Of a DNA stretch of 64,000 nt, positions 1 through 12,142 are shown in pieces; position 1 is the stretch's first letter, and every line of letters begins with the position of its first letter. Source of the DNA: Pratylenchus scribneri (lineage: Eukaryota; Nematoda; Chromadorea; Rhabditida; Pratylenchidae); assembly GCA_030063045.1 (NCBI GenBank), contig JAQSEB010000064.1, positions 496,001-560,000 on the forward strand, written 5' to 3'. A program made the position numbers and the translations under genes. The notes under the pieces are model-generated. The model was not told the origin of the DNA. It searched no databases and saw only the letters and a list, made by a program, of their open reading frames with translations.

Positions 1-3000
1 AATCCAAAGCGATGGCCAAACCGCCTCATTGACCCAAAGTGGATTGTCGGCCACAACTTTGTTGGTCATCACATTGGCCAACTTTTTCACTCCTCAAGAC
101 CATCCAAATGCAAATGTTAAATTGTTGAACAAAAATGTGGCCCAAGTAAGAATTTCTAATCAAATTTAATTTTTTTTATTTTCCTTAGGTTAATTACGAT
201 TATAAAGATGAGAAGGAGGCAATTCAGCTGAAAATTCATTGGGACAATAAAACTGATCCACATTTGGATTTTTACACTTTCAATTGGAAAAAACCGGCAC
301 ATTTGCTCATTTTACAGGTCGACAAAATTAATTTTTGGATTATTCCATTGAATTCTTTTCCCTAAATGAATTATTTCCACCATTTTGGCATACTAAAAGG
401 AAAGAATTTCATATTCATTAAACAAAAATTCACAACAATTTTGGTATAGGGCTTTGAATTTGATAAATTAGCATTGCCAATTATCTCATATGTTTTAAAT
501 AATTATCAATACAGCCAATTCGGTATAAATGATGATTTACATTTAGGGATGAATATAAATATAAACTAATAAATATTTTTGGTAATGAATGAAAATGATT
601 GTTTCTTCAAAAGCAAAAATTCTATTTAATTAATAAAGCACAGGATTCATTGAATTTGGGTGACCCAAATACATTTTGGTACGGTGGATTCCATATGATG
701 GACTTGGAATGGCCAATGGCAAAAAAGAATTTGGAAATGAGTGAATTCATTCTCAATGATATTTATCATGTATTAAATATTTAAAAATAAATAAAATATT
801 ATTTGAATGTTGAGTAAATTGGCCATTCCAAGCATCATCAATTTGAGAGATTTGAGGGATTCATTCTATCTTTTTTAAATAATAAAATTAATAATTTTGA
901 ATAAAGGATTCCCTGAATTTGGGCATTGAAGGAGTACATTGGTACGGTGGCTCAAATTTGATGAATTTGGAATGGCCAATGCGCAAAGAAAGCTATAAAA
1001 TGAGCGAATTTGTGCTCAACGATATTTATCAATTTGTGAATAATTTTAATATTTTAATTAATTAATTAATTAATTAATTAATTAATTTTATTTATTATAT
1101 TTAATGTATTTTTCCCCTCACAAGACTGGAACCAGCGGTCAAGAGCGATATTGGCTTTCGTCGAATAAAGTGGCCATAAATGTGCCATGGAATGTGCCGG
1201 TAAAATAAATAACAATTCAATAAATATTAAAATGGGAATTATTTATTTAATAGTTGTGGACGGCTGTTCAAAATGGCCAATTGCAATTGCAATCCCGACT
1301 AATAGATTCCCAATTCCTTTTGATGAATGATCATTTGGAATATACTTTGGCGGTGCCAAAAGATGAGAAAATGTCACTCAAAGATTTCCATCAAAATTGT
1401 TTCCGAAAGTTCCTCAAGGCACCCACTGGTCAGTACAAAAATAAATCATTAAATTCTGAATTTCCATCGATGGTGATTTGGATAATTTTTGAAATAATAA
1501 ACTAAAAATTATATTCTAAATTTTTTGGAATTTTTTAACTTTTATTTAATAATAATTTTATGCTAATTGCCTCAAATTATTTTACTTTAGTAATTTCCTT
1601 TAATTTTTGTAAAATGTTTTAAACACTAAAAATCCCCCATTTTAAGCCTATCCTGATTTGAGCATTATGGAGAAACCAATTTGGTCAACTTGGGCCAGTT
1701 TTTGGACGGAAGTGAATCAAACCCAGGTCCAACCAATATTTTATGCCATCACAAAATAAAAATATATTTATAGGTGGAACAATATGGGGAACAAATCAAG
1801 GAACATGGACTTCCAATTTCACAATTGGAATTGGACGATATGTGGACAACGACATATGGGGATTATCAAATAACTGAAAAGAAATTCCCGGATTTCAAGG
1901 GAATGGTCAAGAAATTGAAGGAAAATTATGGAGTGCCAAGAATGACAGGTAAAACAAAATAGGGAGGCTAAAATGAAGAATTAAAAAACCGGAATAGATT
2001 TATATAAATTAGTGAATCAGTTTTATGGGGAATTTCTGCCATTTTTATTTCCAATAGCATGGATCTTCTTTCCATTTTGCACTTTTGGACATTTTTTATT
2101 ACAAATGCAATTTCTCAATCTTTCATGGAATCCATTTTCCCTATTCACATTGAAATCAGTGTGATTTGGATCTTTCTTATAATAATTCTTCAATTTGCCA
2201 CCAAATGGATGCATTACGTAAAATTTAGCTTTATCCCTTCTAAATTATAAATTAATTAATTTATTTAAAATATTAATTACTTTTTTTGCATTGGGCATTT
2301 CTCTTGAAACCATTTATCCACCTTCTTTGCTTTTTCCTTCCAAAATTCTATAACTTCAGAAAAACCTAATACATTTCTTTTTCGTTCCTTTTCCAAATTA
2401 AATTTCCATAAAAGCATGTAAAAATAATAGCGAATATCATCATTATAAAAAAAATTTTAATATTATTTTATTTTAAATTTTTACTGGATTGAAAAATGGA
2501 AGAATTTTACTCATATCAAGGTCAATTAAAGCGTCCAAATTTATATTATGATTATAAGGATGCACATTATTCGACTCTTTCATTGAATCAATCGCATTTT
2601 GGATTTCATCTTTAGGATATTTGTTGCCTTCTTTTATTTCTTTTTCTTTCTTTTTGAATGTTTCAAAAAAGCATTGGGCCAATTCATTGTCATATTTATT
2701 TTGGAGAATAAATGCCTTCAATTCAGTTTCCCAATTATATTCTGCAAAATTGTTATCGAATTATTTTATTTATACTACTTACTGATGGCAGAAATAACAT
2801 TTATAAACAAACAAATAAGCAGTAGAAATTTAATTACCCAAGGCAAATTCACTTTGAAAATGTTCATAGTGGAAAAATATAACAGAAGGCAAAATGAATT
2901 CAGATGATGGATATCTAAAATTTCTTCTAAAATAAATAAAGCAGAATTGAATATAAATTAGATTGGGAGAAGGGAATAGAATGGATGGAAAAACGGTGAA

Positions 3001-5064
3001 TCGATTGGAATATGAAAATAATGATGTCATTTATGGCCCAAAATGCCAACAATAATAACGTGGACGGATCCTTCAATGGTCACGGTTCTTAGAGAAACTA
3101 AGACCAAAACCGTCTTAATTCCATCTTAAATATTTGTATAATCCCATTCATTTTTAAGCTTGGGTTCATCCTTTCGTGAATGCAGATTCCGAGAATGGAA
3201 AGAATGAGGAATTGCGGAACAAAATATTCATAAAAGACAAAAATGGAGATGTCCCATTGAGTTGGTGGTGGGATTGTCCCAAAATTGCCAAGGATCCAAC
3301 CAAACCGATTGACGATAAAACTAATCCCGATTTAAAAGTGCCGTGTGCCTATGTACGAATGAATTAATTAATTGGTGAAATGAATGTTAAATTATATTCA
3401 GGTGATCGATTTAACAAATCCAGATGCGCGAGATTGGTGGAAGAAACAATTGAAAAGAATGCAGGATGTAATTTTAAAATTAAAATGGGATAATATTTAC
3501 AAAATTAAATATATATTAGGAAGGAATTTACACATTCAAATTTGATGCAGGTCAATTTAATTAATTGAATTAATTACAAATTAAAAAAATATATAATTTA
3601 TAGGCGAGACAAATTGGTTCCCCAAAAATTACACACTCCATTCTGGCAACAATCCAAACCGTGAATTTTATAATTATTAATTACCGAAATTCTTAACAAT
3701 TTTAAAGATTTTGGCAAAGATTATGCATATTTCTCCGCCCAATTCGGTTCGGCTGTTGAAAATCGTTATGGGAGTGGTTCGCAACAGGCCAATATTTTCA
3801 TGCGAACAATGGACCGAAATTCATATTGGTAAAATATTTTTAAATTATTTGTATTATAAATTTTTGATTTTGAAGGGACAAAGAAGGCGGATTATTCACA
3901 TTGATCCCTTGGTTTGAATATTATTTCCTATTTATTTAATTTCCAAAGGGCCCTTCAATCCTCCCTGCACGGATATTATTGGAATTTGCCGGATATGATT
4001 GGAGGAAATGGGCTCAATCATACACCGGAGAATATTAAAGGGGATCCACCAGAGGCGCAACTTTACATTCGATGGACTCAAGTGAGGATAGAAAAAAAAT
4101 AATTGGGCACAAAAAATATTTATTAAAGGCAAATGCATTCCTTTTGGCCATGCAATTCTCCTATCCACCTTGGCATAAGAACTATGGCCCAGATGTAATA
4201 AAATTCAATTAATTATTAATTTTAAATTAAAATTGAAGGTTCTGAAAGCGGTCAAAAAGGTCATTGAAATTCGGGCCAAATGGATGCCGTACATATTAAA
4301 TTGTGTTAAAAATGCGGTCAAGGATCAGGAGCCAGTTATTCGGTAAAACACATTCCCATTTTTGTGCTAACTAATGAATTTATAGGCCAATGTGGTGGGC
4401 AGGTGATCACCCAAATGCATTTAGCAGTCGAGACCAATACATGGTTGGGAAGGATTTGGTTGTGGCACCGGTGGTCGTAAAAGGTAATTTTTCCAGGAAT
4501 TTATTAATAAAAAATATTATCACATAAAATTTAGAGGAAATAGAGGCATAAAATTAAAATGTGAATAAAATAGAAAAATTTACAATTCATTTAATTTTGA
4601 TTATGATTACATCAATTATTTCGACTGGTTTAAAATAATTGGCAAATAGCTTCAATAATATTTGATTATTTAATACCAATTATCAATTCGTCTAATCCTT
4701 CAATCAATTAGGAGACAAAATTGATTTACTTAATAAAATTTATCAAATATTTAATTTCTAATATTTCCAGATGTCTTCCAACGTGAAGTTTATTTGCCCC
4801 CGGGCACATGGAAGGATGGGAATGATGAAACAAAGGAATATGAAGGCAACAGAACATACATCTATCAAGTAAATTAAATAATAAATTTCGTTATTTTATT
4901 CGAATATTTAATCTCAATAGGCCCCAATTGATGTTGTGCCATTCTTTGTTCGAGTGGGAACATCGCCGAATGCGGCATTCACCTCAATGGCGGCATCCTT
5001 TTTGATATCCATTCTGCCTTTGTTGGCCACCACAATTATTCTGCTTAATTTGAATGGAAATTAA
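1..5064 (+). CDS. MYORG-like GH31 family glycosidase (5' end outside window)
   Basis: About 680 residues can be joined from roughly 18 exons: 2-145, 189-317, 644-769 or 907-1035, 1125-1199, 1254-1428, 1647-1726, 1774-1948, 3159-3352, 3402-3467, 3520-3550, 3604-3660, 3708-3828, 3876-3911, 3949-4081, 4129-4194, 4239-4342, 4386-4483, 4771-4868 and 4921-5064. All joins keep phase. GH31 landmarks appear in order: WYGG near the domain start, [44 protein letters not shown] (its Asp fits the family nucleophile), MDRNSYWD and [17 protein letters not shown]. This order and spacing fit the MYORG/NET37 branch of GH31 better than lysosomal maltase; that branch contains alpha-galactosidases, but the substrate here is inferred only. 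The C-terminus ends in a hydrophobic stretch ([17 protein letters not shown]), which could be a membrane or GPI-anchor signal. The start lies upstream of the window. Confidence 0.85.
644..1035 (+). other. Tandemly duplicated alternative exon in the GH31 gene (644-769 and 907-1035)
   Basis: Two neighbouring exons encode versions of the same segment. Both begin DSLNLG and contain WYGG, LEWPM, MSEF and LNDIY. By eye about 26 of 42 residues match. Each has a good acceptor, a GT donor (catGTATTA and tttGTGAAT) and phase 0 at both ends, and both fit between exon 189-317 and exon 1125-1199. The family has this segment once, so one copy per transcript is expected, which suggests mutually exclusive splicing. 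The copies differ at the residue before WYGG (Phe or His) and just after it. Confidence 0.7.
2277..3030 (-). CDS. Small unknown protein nested antisense in a GH31 intron (start uncertain)
   Basis: The 1.2-kb intron 1949-3158 of the GH31 gene holds minus-strand coding sequence. The middle exon (about 2739 to 2480) encodes a charged stretch with [19 protein letters not shown] and [19 protein letters not shown]. It has a clear acceptor (ttttgcag) and a donor after NP. A downstream exon ending at TAA 2277-2279 reads [20 protein letters not shown] and ends CPMQKK. An upstream exon (about 2934 to 2838) reads [14 protein letters not shown] and joins in phase. The ATG near 3030 is only a guess, and the join from it is out of phase, so the true first exon may lie elsewhere. 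No family is recognised. Codon use and phase agreement across three exons support a real gene or a recent remnant. Confidence 0.45.
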
Positions 5065-5314
5065 GCCCATCAATTAAGAAGAGTCTAATTGATTTGGAAT
5101 ATATATTTTAAGAATTAAGAAATAAATATATTTAATATTAATTAATCCGATAACATTTACATCCATTTTATTCAATATTTGATAAAAATTATTTGGTTAA
5201 TGTTTATCAAATTTAATTATCATTAAAATTAGTAAAATTAGATATTAATTTTCAATGAAAATTTTGGGCATTTATATTTAATCATCACAAAATGAATGAA
5301 TATTATTCCATTTA

Positions 5315-6721
5315 TTATGCTGGGAATTTCAATGCCTCTTGGACTTGATTTCGTTCCTCTTTTGGCAATCCATTCACCAATTGCCAAAATCGCTTCTGAC
5401 GCTGTAAATCATCGATGGATTCATCATCGAAGAGACTGGCAATTTTCTCTTTTGTCTAAATTTTTTTATTTTCTATAAAAATTTTTAACAAATTTACTTC
5501 AGGATTTAATCGTTCAAATGCAGGCGGGAGAGGAGGTCGAACCAATTTGCGCAATTCCGCCGGCAATGAGCGCACAAATTCGAATACTTTTCGGTCCTTC
5601 TCCTGAAAATTTCTCATTACTTTAAAAAAAATATAATTAATCCCACTTGAAAATTCAATGTTTTATCGCCGAAAATGCCGCGTGCTTGTTTGATGTATTT
5701 TTCGGGCAATTGATCAAAACCTTGTTATAAATAATATTCAAATTTAAATTATTGAATATATTCAATTTTGCCTGGGGGCAAAGGCAATTGATCGATCACA
5801 TTCTGCGGCAATTCCCTCATTATTTGGTCAATTTGTTGACTTTTTTCCTGCGCACTCAATTCTTCGTTTCGATGAATTTTAAGCAATTGATCGTAAACAT
5901 TTGGAGGCAAAACACGTTCAAAACCAGGAGGAGGCTAAATTCATCAAATTTTCATTTATGAATATTCCCTTTTTTACATTTGGAGGGAAAAAGTTGTCAC
6001 CATTTCCTTGTGGCGGTGGAATTGCGGAAAAGCCGGGTGGAGGGCGAGGACGTTGGTCAGCTGGCAACGACTCAATTAATTGTGCCACTTTTTGATGCTT
6101 TTGATTCCAATTCAATGATGGATTGCCTAAAATATGAATATTCTGTTAATGACCATATTCTTCATATTTTTATTCACCATGAATGCCACGAATTTGTTCT
6201 TGAATGATTTGGGGAAGGAATTCAAAGCCTGGGGGCAAAGGCAATTCGGCCAAAATTTTTGCTGGCACATCGCTCATTATTCGGTCAAATTCGATTTGTT
6301 TTTGCTGCAATTAATTAATTAATTTAAAATTAATCCCATTAAACCCACATGCAATGGAATTTGTTGATTTTTGTGCAAATCTCGCAATTTTTGAAGTGTT
6401 TCTTTGGGCAGAACTTGTTCAAATCCGGGTGGCTTAATCATAGTTTCATTTAACAATAAAAATTGGTTAATTAAATATTTACCACTCCATCAAATTCAGC
6501 TGGTAATGGAGGAGACCCTTTTGGAATCAAAAGTCCTGGAGGTACTTGGACATCACTGAAAAATGGCAAAATTAAATTATTTTGAACATTTTTTAATATT
6601 ACCCGCTATGAAGGGCCGATTCTTTGCTCTTTTTCAGCTGCTCTTTGCTTAAACTGCTTTTACATTGGCAAAAGCCAAAAATGAAGATGAGGGAAATTAA
6701 AAATACAAAAAGGGATTTCAT
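5315..6721 (-). CDS. Secreted protein of tandem PPGF/LP repeat modules, unknown function
   Basis: The ATG at 6721 begins a signal peptide (MKSLFVFLISLIFIFGFCQC). About ten exons follow, all phase-consistent, to a TAA at 5315-5317. The mature protein is a chain of roughly 55-residue modules. Each opens with PPGF or PPGL, runs through an amphipathic helix with a QxxxIxxIM-like core, and closes with LP followed by a LPLPPGF linker. Examples are LAELPLPPGFEFLPQIIQEQ, PPPGFERVLPPNVYDQLLKI and VIDQLPLPPGFDQLPEKYIK. The last exon ends EEERNQVQEALKFPA-like. The intron at 5771-5721 uses a GC donor (CAG|gcaaaa). The layout resembles nematode secreted helical repeat families, but no named family is assigned. 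It probably acts outside the cell. Confidence 0.7.
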
Positions 6722-8316
6722 CTCTAAATTCATATAAAAATAATTTTTGTAAATAATCTAATAATTTTTATAGCAATAATTCCTTCATTTTTTTCATCCT
6801 TTTGGCAAACAAGTTAATTGCCAAATAATATTATAAATATAATTCATTTAATGCGGGCACAATACAGACACATTTGATGAGAGAGGAAAAGCCGCTTATA
6901 TTGGACCATTTTTAATGCTAATCCCCCCAATATTGTGTACCTTTGAGTGGATGGATTAAAGTAAAGTTTGGGACAAAAAAATGGCAAATTGTGTGAATAT
7001 ATGTGGGAATTGCTTTTTTCGGCCGCTTTTATATGTGCCTGCCTATCCCATTGTCCCACCGAAACCCCAATCCAATTCACCAATCACAATTTGGGCCCGT
7101 CGAAAACAACAAAGACAAGAGGATGTGGGTGGAGGGGGAATACCATTGCACAGCTGGCTGATTGCCTACAATTAGGCACAATTAGCTTTTTTTTAAATTA
7201 CGTCATAAATATAAATTTAATTGATAAAGAGGAACTTTAATTTAGGGTGAATAAAAAAATAAATGGCAAATCTGAATATTGACACAAAACAAAATTGAAG
7301 GGACTTTGAATGCTCTATTCATTTTGAATGCATTATAAATGAGTCAGAGGTGGACAATTTGATTTTGATTAAAATAAATTTGTACATTTATATTGTAAAT
7401 GGCGCGCATTCCCCCATCCCATCTCATACCATTCATTCTCATTCAATCCTATTCCTTTCCCAATATTTTCCATATTTACACAGTCCTATTGAGATGAAAG
7501 CAAAACTGCCGCCGTCTAAAATATTACTATTTTGGCCAAATTGTAAAGCGAGAATGATGGAAGATTTTGGTTGACTAATAATGGAAAATATTTTTGTTTT
7601 TCCATTATTTTCCCTCATTCTTAAGATTATTTAGTTGGGAAATTGGCCAAAATAGCCATCTGAACAAATTGAAAATGAAAATGATGATATCACAGGGAAA
7701 AATATGAACGAATGGATATTTCCATTGTCCCAAATTATGCTCCTTTTATTTCTGCCAATTTTGCTGCTTCTTCTTCGCGCAAAATGATGAAGGGTCCTCG
7801 AAAAATAATAAAAAAATTGGCAATGTCCATTCGTTCAATCAACTTCGCTGTTAGGCAAAATAATCGGCTGCCAGGATCGCGCTTCCATTTTCAACATTTC
7901 CAGCCGCCGGTCGTCCATTTGCCCATGCACAAAAGCATTTATCCCCCAATTCCATCCACTCGTCCAATCCCCCATATCCCCAATCCTCTTATTATATATT
8001 TTCCACCATTCACACAAAATCCCAGCACATTCGGCGGTTGGTCCAGTTGAGGAGGGGATTGTTTATTGCCCATGGCGGTGGGCACAGCCAGTTTTCAACA
8101 GGTTTTTTCATGGAACACTTTTTATGATGGCCCTCTTCATTCATATTCACCGCAGGCGCAAAATCCATCCATTATTCAAAAATGCTTGATTATGAGGTGT
8201 TCCTTCCTTCTTGTCCTTTTGTTCATTCATTTGATGGCCGTGGGGGGATTAGTGTAAGGAATAATGCATATTTATGGATGGAAAATAAATAAAATATATT
8301 TAATTTATTTATTAAA
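6722..8316. other. Intergenic stretch, no supported gene
   Basis: This is the upstream region of the PPGF-repeat gene and the downstream flank of the nuclear receptor. Open frames on both strands around 7700-8060 are similar in length and none shows domain signal or a matching neighbouring exon. A plus-strand frame at about 8192-8257 begins MRCSFLLVLLFIHLMAV and runs into a GTAAGG donor-like site, so it could be an isolated signal-peptide exon, but no partner exon was found. Confidence 0.4.
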
Positions 8317-10238
8317 TTAATCCTTGTAAAATTGCAACAATGCCTTTGGGAATACGGTCTCTCGGCTATTCTTCAAGTGGAATACATCCATATATGCCCA
8401 AAAATATATAAATTGATTAATAAAATATCTTTGCAAATTTTACTTGAATTTTTTGTAGAATTCCATGCCCTGAAAAGCATGATTGACGAATTGAAGTAAT
8501 TCAATGTATCGATTGGCCCCAGTCAATGGGCCAAGTCGATTTTGGAGAAGTTGGAGTAAAATTCGGGAATAATTTGTGGATTCCTGATAAAGCAATTGGA
8601 TGGCATTTTGGGAGAGATTTGGGGCAGCTTAATCAAAAATAATAATTATTTATTAAAAATATATCACCTGAATATGAATAAAAAATGGCCAAAAGGAGGA
8701 CATATTCCTCATTGTTCAGTCCAAATTGTTTGTACGGCTCCAAAATGTGACAATACATTCGTTCACTCATTTTTGCCACTCTATAAATATAGCATTAATT
8801 ATTACCTCTCTTTTTTTAATTACCTCGGATCCGCACTGTATCTTTTTGTCATAAACCCAGCAATCATTGCTAGCCCATTTGGGGCAATAACCGTTTCCGA
8901 ATTATGTTGCACCGAATAATGGGCATTCATCAGGAGCATTATTGGTCCATTTATGTATTTTAATAGATTTAACTGCCAAATTCAATTTATTTCCAAGACA
9001 ATTCTATACTTTATCCTCCATTTCAAGTTGCATAAAAACGGGCATTGTTTTGGCCATTTCGGCAATCAAAAAATGGTCAAGCACTCGATGCCTTGGCCTC
9101 TCCATATAAATGCCACCTGCCTCCACTCTGGCCATATAGCTGGCAATGTCACAGGGAATTGGCGGTTCCATCTATTCACATTTTTTGATCAATTTTGTTT
9201 TATTTGTACCGAAAATTGGTTGGCATTATTCAGCAAATTAATATCTGTTATCAATAATTGTTCCAATGTTTTGAATTGATCAAAATATGCATCCGGAATT
9301 GAAGTCCCAGATTCACGGATTCGTTTTGCCCTTCCTTCAATTTCGAGTAAATTATTTAATGACACATTTTGCTCGGGATTTGCCAGATGAATTTCAATTT
9401 GCTATAAAATGTTCGAATTTATATTCCCTAAACACAGAATTAATAATCACCATTGAATTTGATGACGGCAAACATTCATTATTTAACATATCCTCGGGCA
9501 ATTGTTGTTCGGATTGATTGAATTGGACCACTAAAATATTGAATAAAAATGCATAAATAATTGCAAATATTATTTTACATTCTTTTTGCATTCCTTTTTC
9601 CAAACATTTTTTAAATCGGCAACATCGACAACAAACTCGATTTTCTGCATTAAATTCAGCTAATTATTTTTAATTTTATTGGCCTACTTTTATTAATTTC
9701 ACATTTCCTCTCCTTTCGGCAACTATAATTCCTCATTTGCACAATTGAACTCTTTGAATTTTTTTATTATTCATCAAAAATATATACCCGTATTTTTCCT
9801 ATTTGAAGCCCTCTGCCCCCTCTCTTTTTGAAGCCCCCACTCCAAAAAAAATTCTAATTTTATAAACATATTTTGAATTATAAAAACATGTCCAAAATTT
9901 CAAAAAAAGCTTTGTAAAATTGTAAAAAAAATGTTGCAAAAATATGTTTTAGATTGTAAAAACATGTACTGATTTTTTGCAAATTTTATATTTTCATGCA
10001 TTTTCTGGCTCTGAAATTTATCAGCCCGGGGTTTCTGATAGGAAAAATACGGTAAGAGAAAAAAACACCGAAAAAATGCGGCACATGCCATGCAAGAAAT
10101 TATGCCAAAATTTTTGCCTCTGGCAAAATCACCACAAATGGCACAGAAAAGTGAGGCAATTCTTTTCATTTTCAAATTAGTTTTTTGACAAGAAGAGGAT
10201 TGAATCGAATTTTGGCGAATATTTTTGTTGGTCAACAT
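8317..10238 (-). CDS. Nuclear hormone receptor (divergent nematode NHR)
   Basis: The first exon holds the first C4 zinc finger, CAICGDFARGKNFGIISC, followed by the P-box MACAAFFR. Exon 2 begins RNYSCRKERKCEIN, and exon 3 gives RVCCRCCRFKKCLEKGM, so both fingers are complete with normal Cys spacing. A hinge and ligand-binding domain follow over several exons: SLNNLLEIEGRAKRIRES, CDIASYMARVEAGG, SERMYCHILEPYKQFGL, HNSETVIAPNGLAM and FVNHAFQGMEFYKKFK. The end is KALLQFYKD and a TAA at 8317-8319. The ATG at 10238 is used; an in-frame one at about 10169 (MKRIASLFC) lies closer to the domain and is also plausible. This is a nuclear transcription factor of the large nematode-expanded HNF4-derived group. 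Its ligand and targets cannot be told. Confidence 0.85.
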
Positions 10239-11568
10239 TTTTGTAACTTTAGTGGGGATTTTTAGAAAAGGATTATTTTATTCTTTAGTCAGCCAATTTC
10301 AATGATGAAGATGCGAAAAGATTAATGAGACAAAATTCCAGTGGATTAATGGGCGAGAGGGAGGATGCCATGGAGATGGGCAGAAGCGAAAATTTAATTT
10401 GTAGATTGATTTCACTATCTCCAATTCCATCGTATATATATGCTAAATAATGTACAGTATAGTGGGCCAAAAACCAGCATTTAATTCTAATGAGTGGGAG
10501 AAGACTTCAATTTTTATTTAGAGAATTGTGTTTTGAAAGAATAAAGATGTGCTTCTTGGTAATTGATGCCTTTTGGGAGGTAATTATTATTATGTCCATA
10601 TTTAGAAGACACAATCATTTGTATTATTCATCTTTTCAAATGCTTTTATTATGGTAATTGGAAAGTGACATTTCCTTTTCCATTTTATAAATATATCATT
10701 ATTGTTTATTTATAACTTTAAATTGAGTAAATATTTATATTTCCACTTCTCATAATGAATTAATGAATTTAAATTAAATTATTGATAGTAATTATATTTA
10801 TTTTTTATTAATTTATTATATAATTTCCGTAAAATTATCAAAATTTTATTTATTAATAAAAATAATCTGCAAATTGTGATCATTTAATTTAAATTTAATA
10901 TATATTAAATTAATGACCAATGGCCTAATTCGTCAAATTACCCCCGATGCCTCATCCATTATTTACGTCTCATTTAGTAAATTGCTGAATGATGATCATG
11001 CGATGTGAAATGTGAAAAATGAAAAATAAAAATACCCAAAACCGATGAATTTATCAAATACAAAGACAAAGTGCAATAAAAATATTATTTAAGGGCAATC
11101 CAATTTATATATTTCCATAAAAATTAATGCCTTGGGGACATTTGCAATTACAATAATTATAAGAAAATATCCTACAAAATTAAACTATATATTTAATAGA
11201 ATATCTATTTCTGCTGGTCATTAGTATTAATTTTAAAAATGCAAAAATGATATAAATATTTCCTTTATCCTTTTTTATTTTTATGCCTTTATCATTTATG
11301 TTTTGCACCATTATAATTTTATAAGATTTTAACGATAAATTAATTTGGTTCATCCAAAAACTAAAATAATTTTGTCCTTTTACATTATTTACTCATCTAA
11401 TTCGGCGATTTGGACCAGCCATCAGCCAAATAAAACTTTAGGGGCGGAATTAATTGAATGAAATTAATAATAAATGGTCGCGAATAATAAAAAGGGAAGG
11501 AAATGGCGAAAAGGAAACAAAACAATTCTTTCAAAAATAATCTTTTTAGAATTAATCATCAGCCAAAA
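10239..11568. other. Intergenic, very A+T-rich, no supported gene
   Basis: The stretch separates the NHR gene and the glycine-rich gene, which are divergently transcribed, so it holds both promoters. From 10730 to 11400 it is dominated by TAAATTTAATT-like sequence. A minus-strand frame at 10285-10470 has no domain and no obvious splice partner. Confidence 0.4.
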
Positions 11569-12044
11569 ATGAAAAGTAATGTTTTATTCCTTTTCCTACT
11601 AATTGTCTGCCACATTTTTGCCCAATCCATTTTTGGAATCCCAGTTGTGGATAATATTAAAAATGCCGCCGTAATCAAAGCCTTGAATGAAGATGGTGCA
11701 GCGGATCAACCTGCTGATGGACCGTTAGAAAAATGGGAAATATTTCAATTATCTTTGTAAATTTTTTAAAGTCGACAAAGGCGTTTTGGTGGATGGGGCG
11801 GTGGCACATATCGATATGGGCCATGCGGATATGGAGGATGCCGGGGTGGAGGAGGAGGTGGATATGGATTTGGGGGAGGCGGATATTCCGGTGGATATTA
11901 CGGCGGGTGAGCACAATCATTTACATTTTAATTTTTATGATATTCCGGCATTTATTTGACAGTTCTTCATTTGGTGGTCCTTGCGGTTCAGGCGAACATC
12001 ACAGTGCCGAAGTGTACGGATGCGGAAATAAATATGGACGATGA
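11569..12044 (+). CDS. Small secreted glycine-rich peptide precursor
   Basis: The chosen ATG at 11569 starts a clean signal peptide (MKSNVLFLFLLIVCHIFAQS); an upstream in-frame ATG at 11503 would put a basic tail before it. Three exons join in phase: to about 11724, then from about 11772 to 11907, then from about 11962 to the TGA at 12042-12044. After an acidic pro-region (NEDGAADQPADGP) comes RQRRF, a furin-type cleavage site that spans the first splice junction. The rest is Gly/Tyr-rich (GGWGGGTYRYGPCGYGGCRG, then six Gly) with four Cys, ending GCGNKYGR. It looks like a processed peptide of the nematode GGY or caenacin-like type, in which antimicrobial and cuticle roles are known; neither is shown here. 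Confidence 0.7.
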
Positions 12045-12142
12045 AAATGAAATTGGACTATTTCCCATTTTGCACATTGACTTTATCCTCATATTTTGTT
12101 GATAAAATTAAATTTATTTTTTATTAATGTTAATAGATTGGT

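Noticed and set aside
450..569. Possible extra GH31 exon starting [14 protein letters not shown]
   Set aside because: Including it breaks phase into either copy of the duplicated exon, and the frame runs to a stop; exon 189-317 joins both copies directly.
2059..2250. Plus-strand frame [20 protein letters not shown]
   Set aside because: Lies in an intron, begins without a splice partner, and has no domain; simple A/T-rich chance frame.
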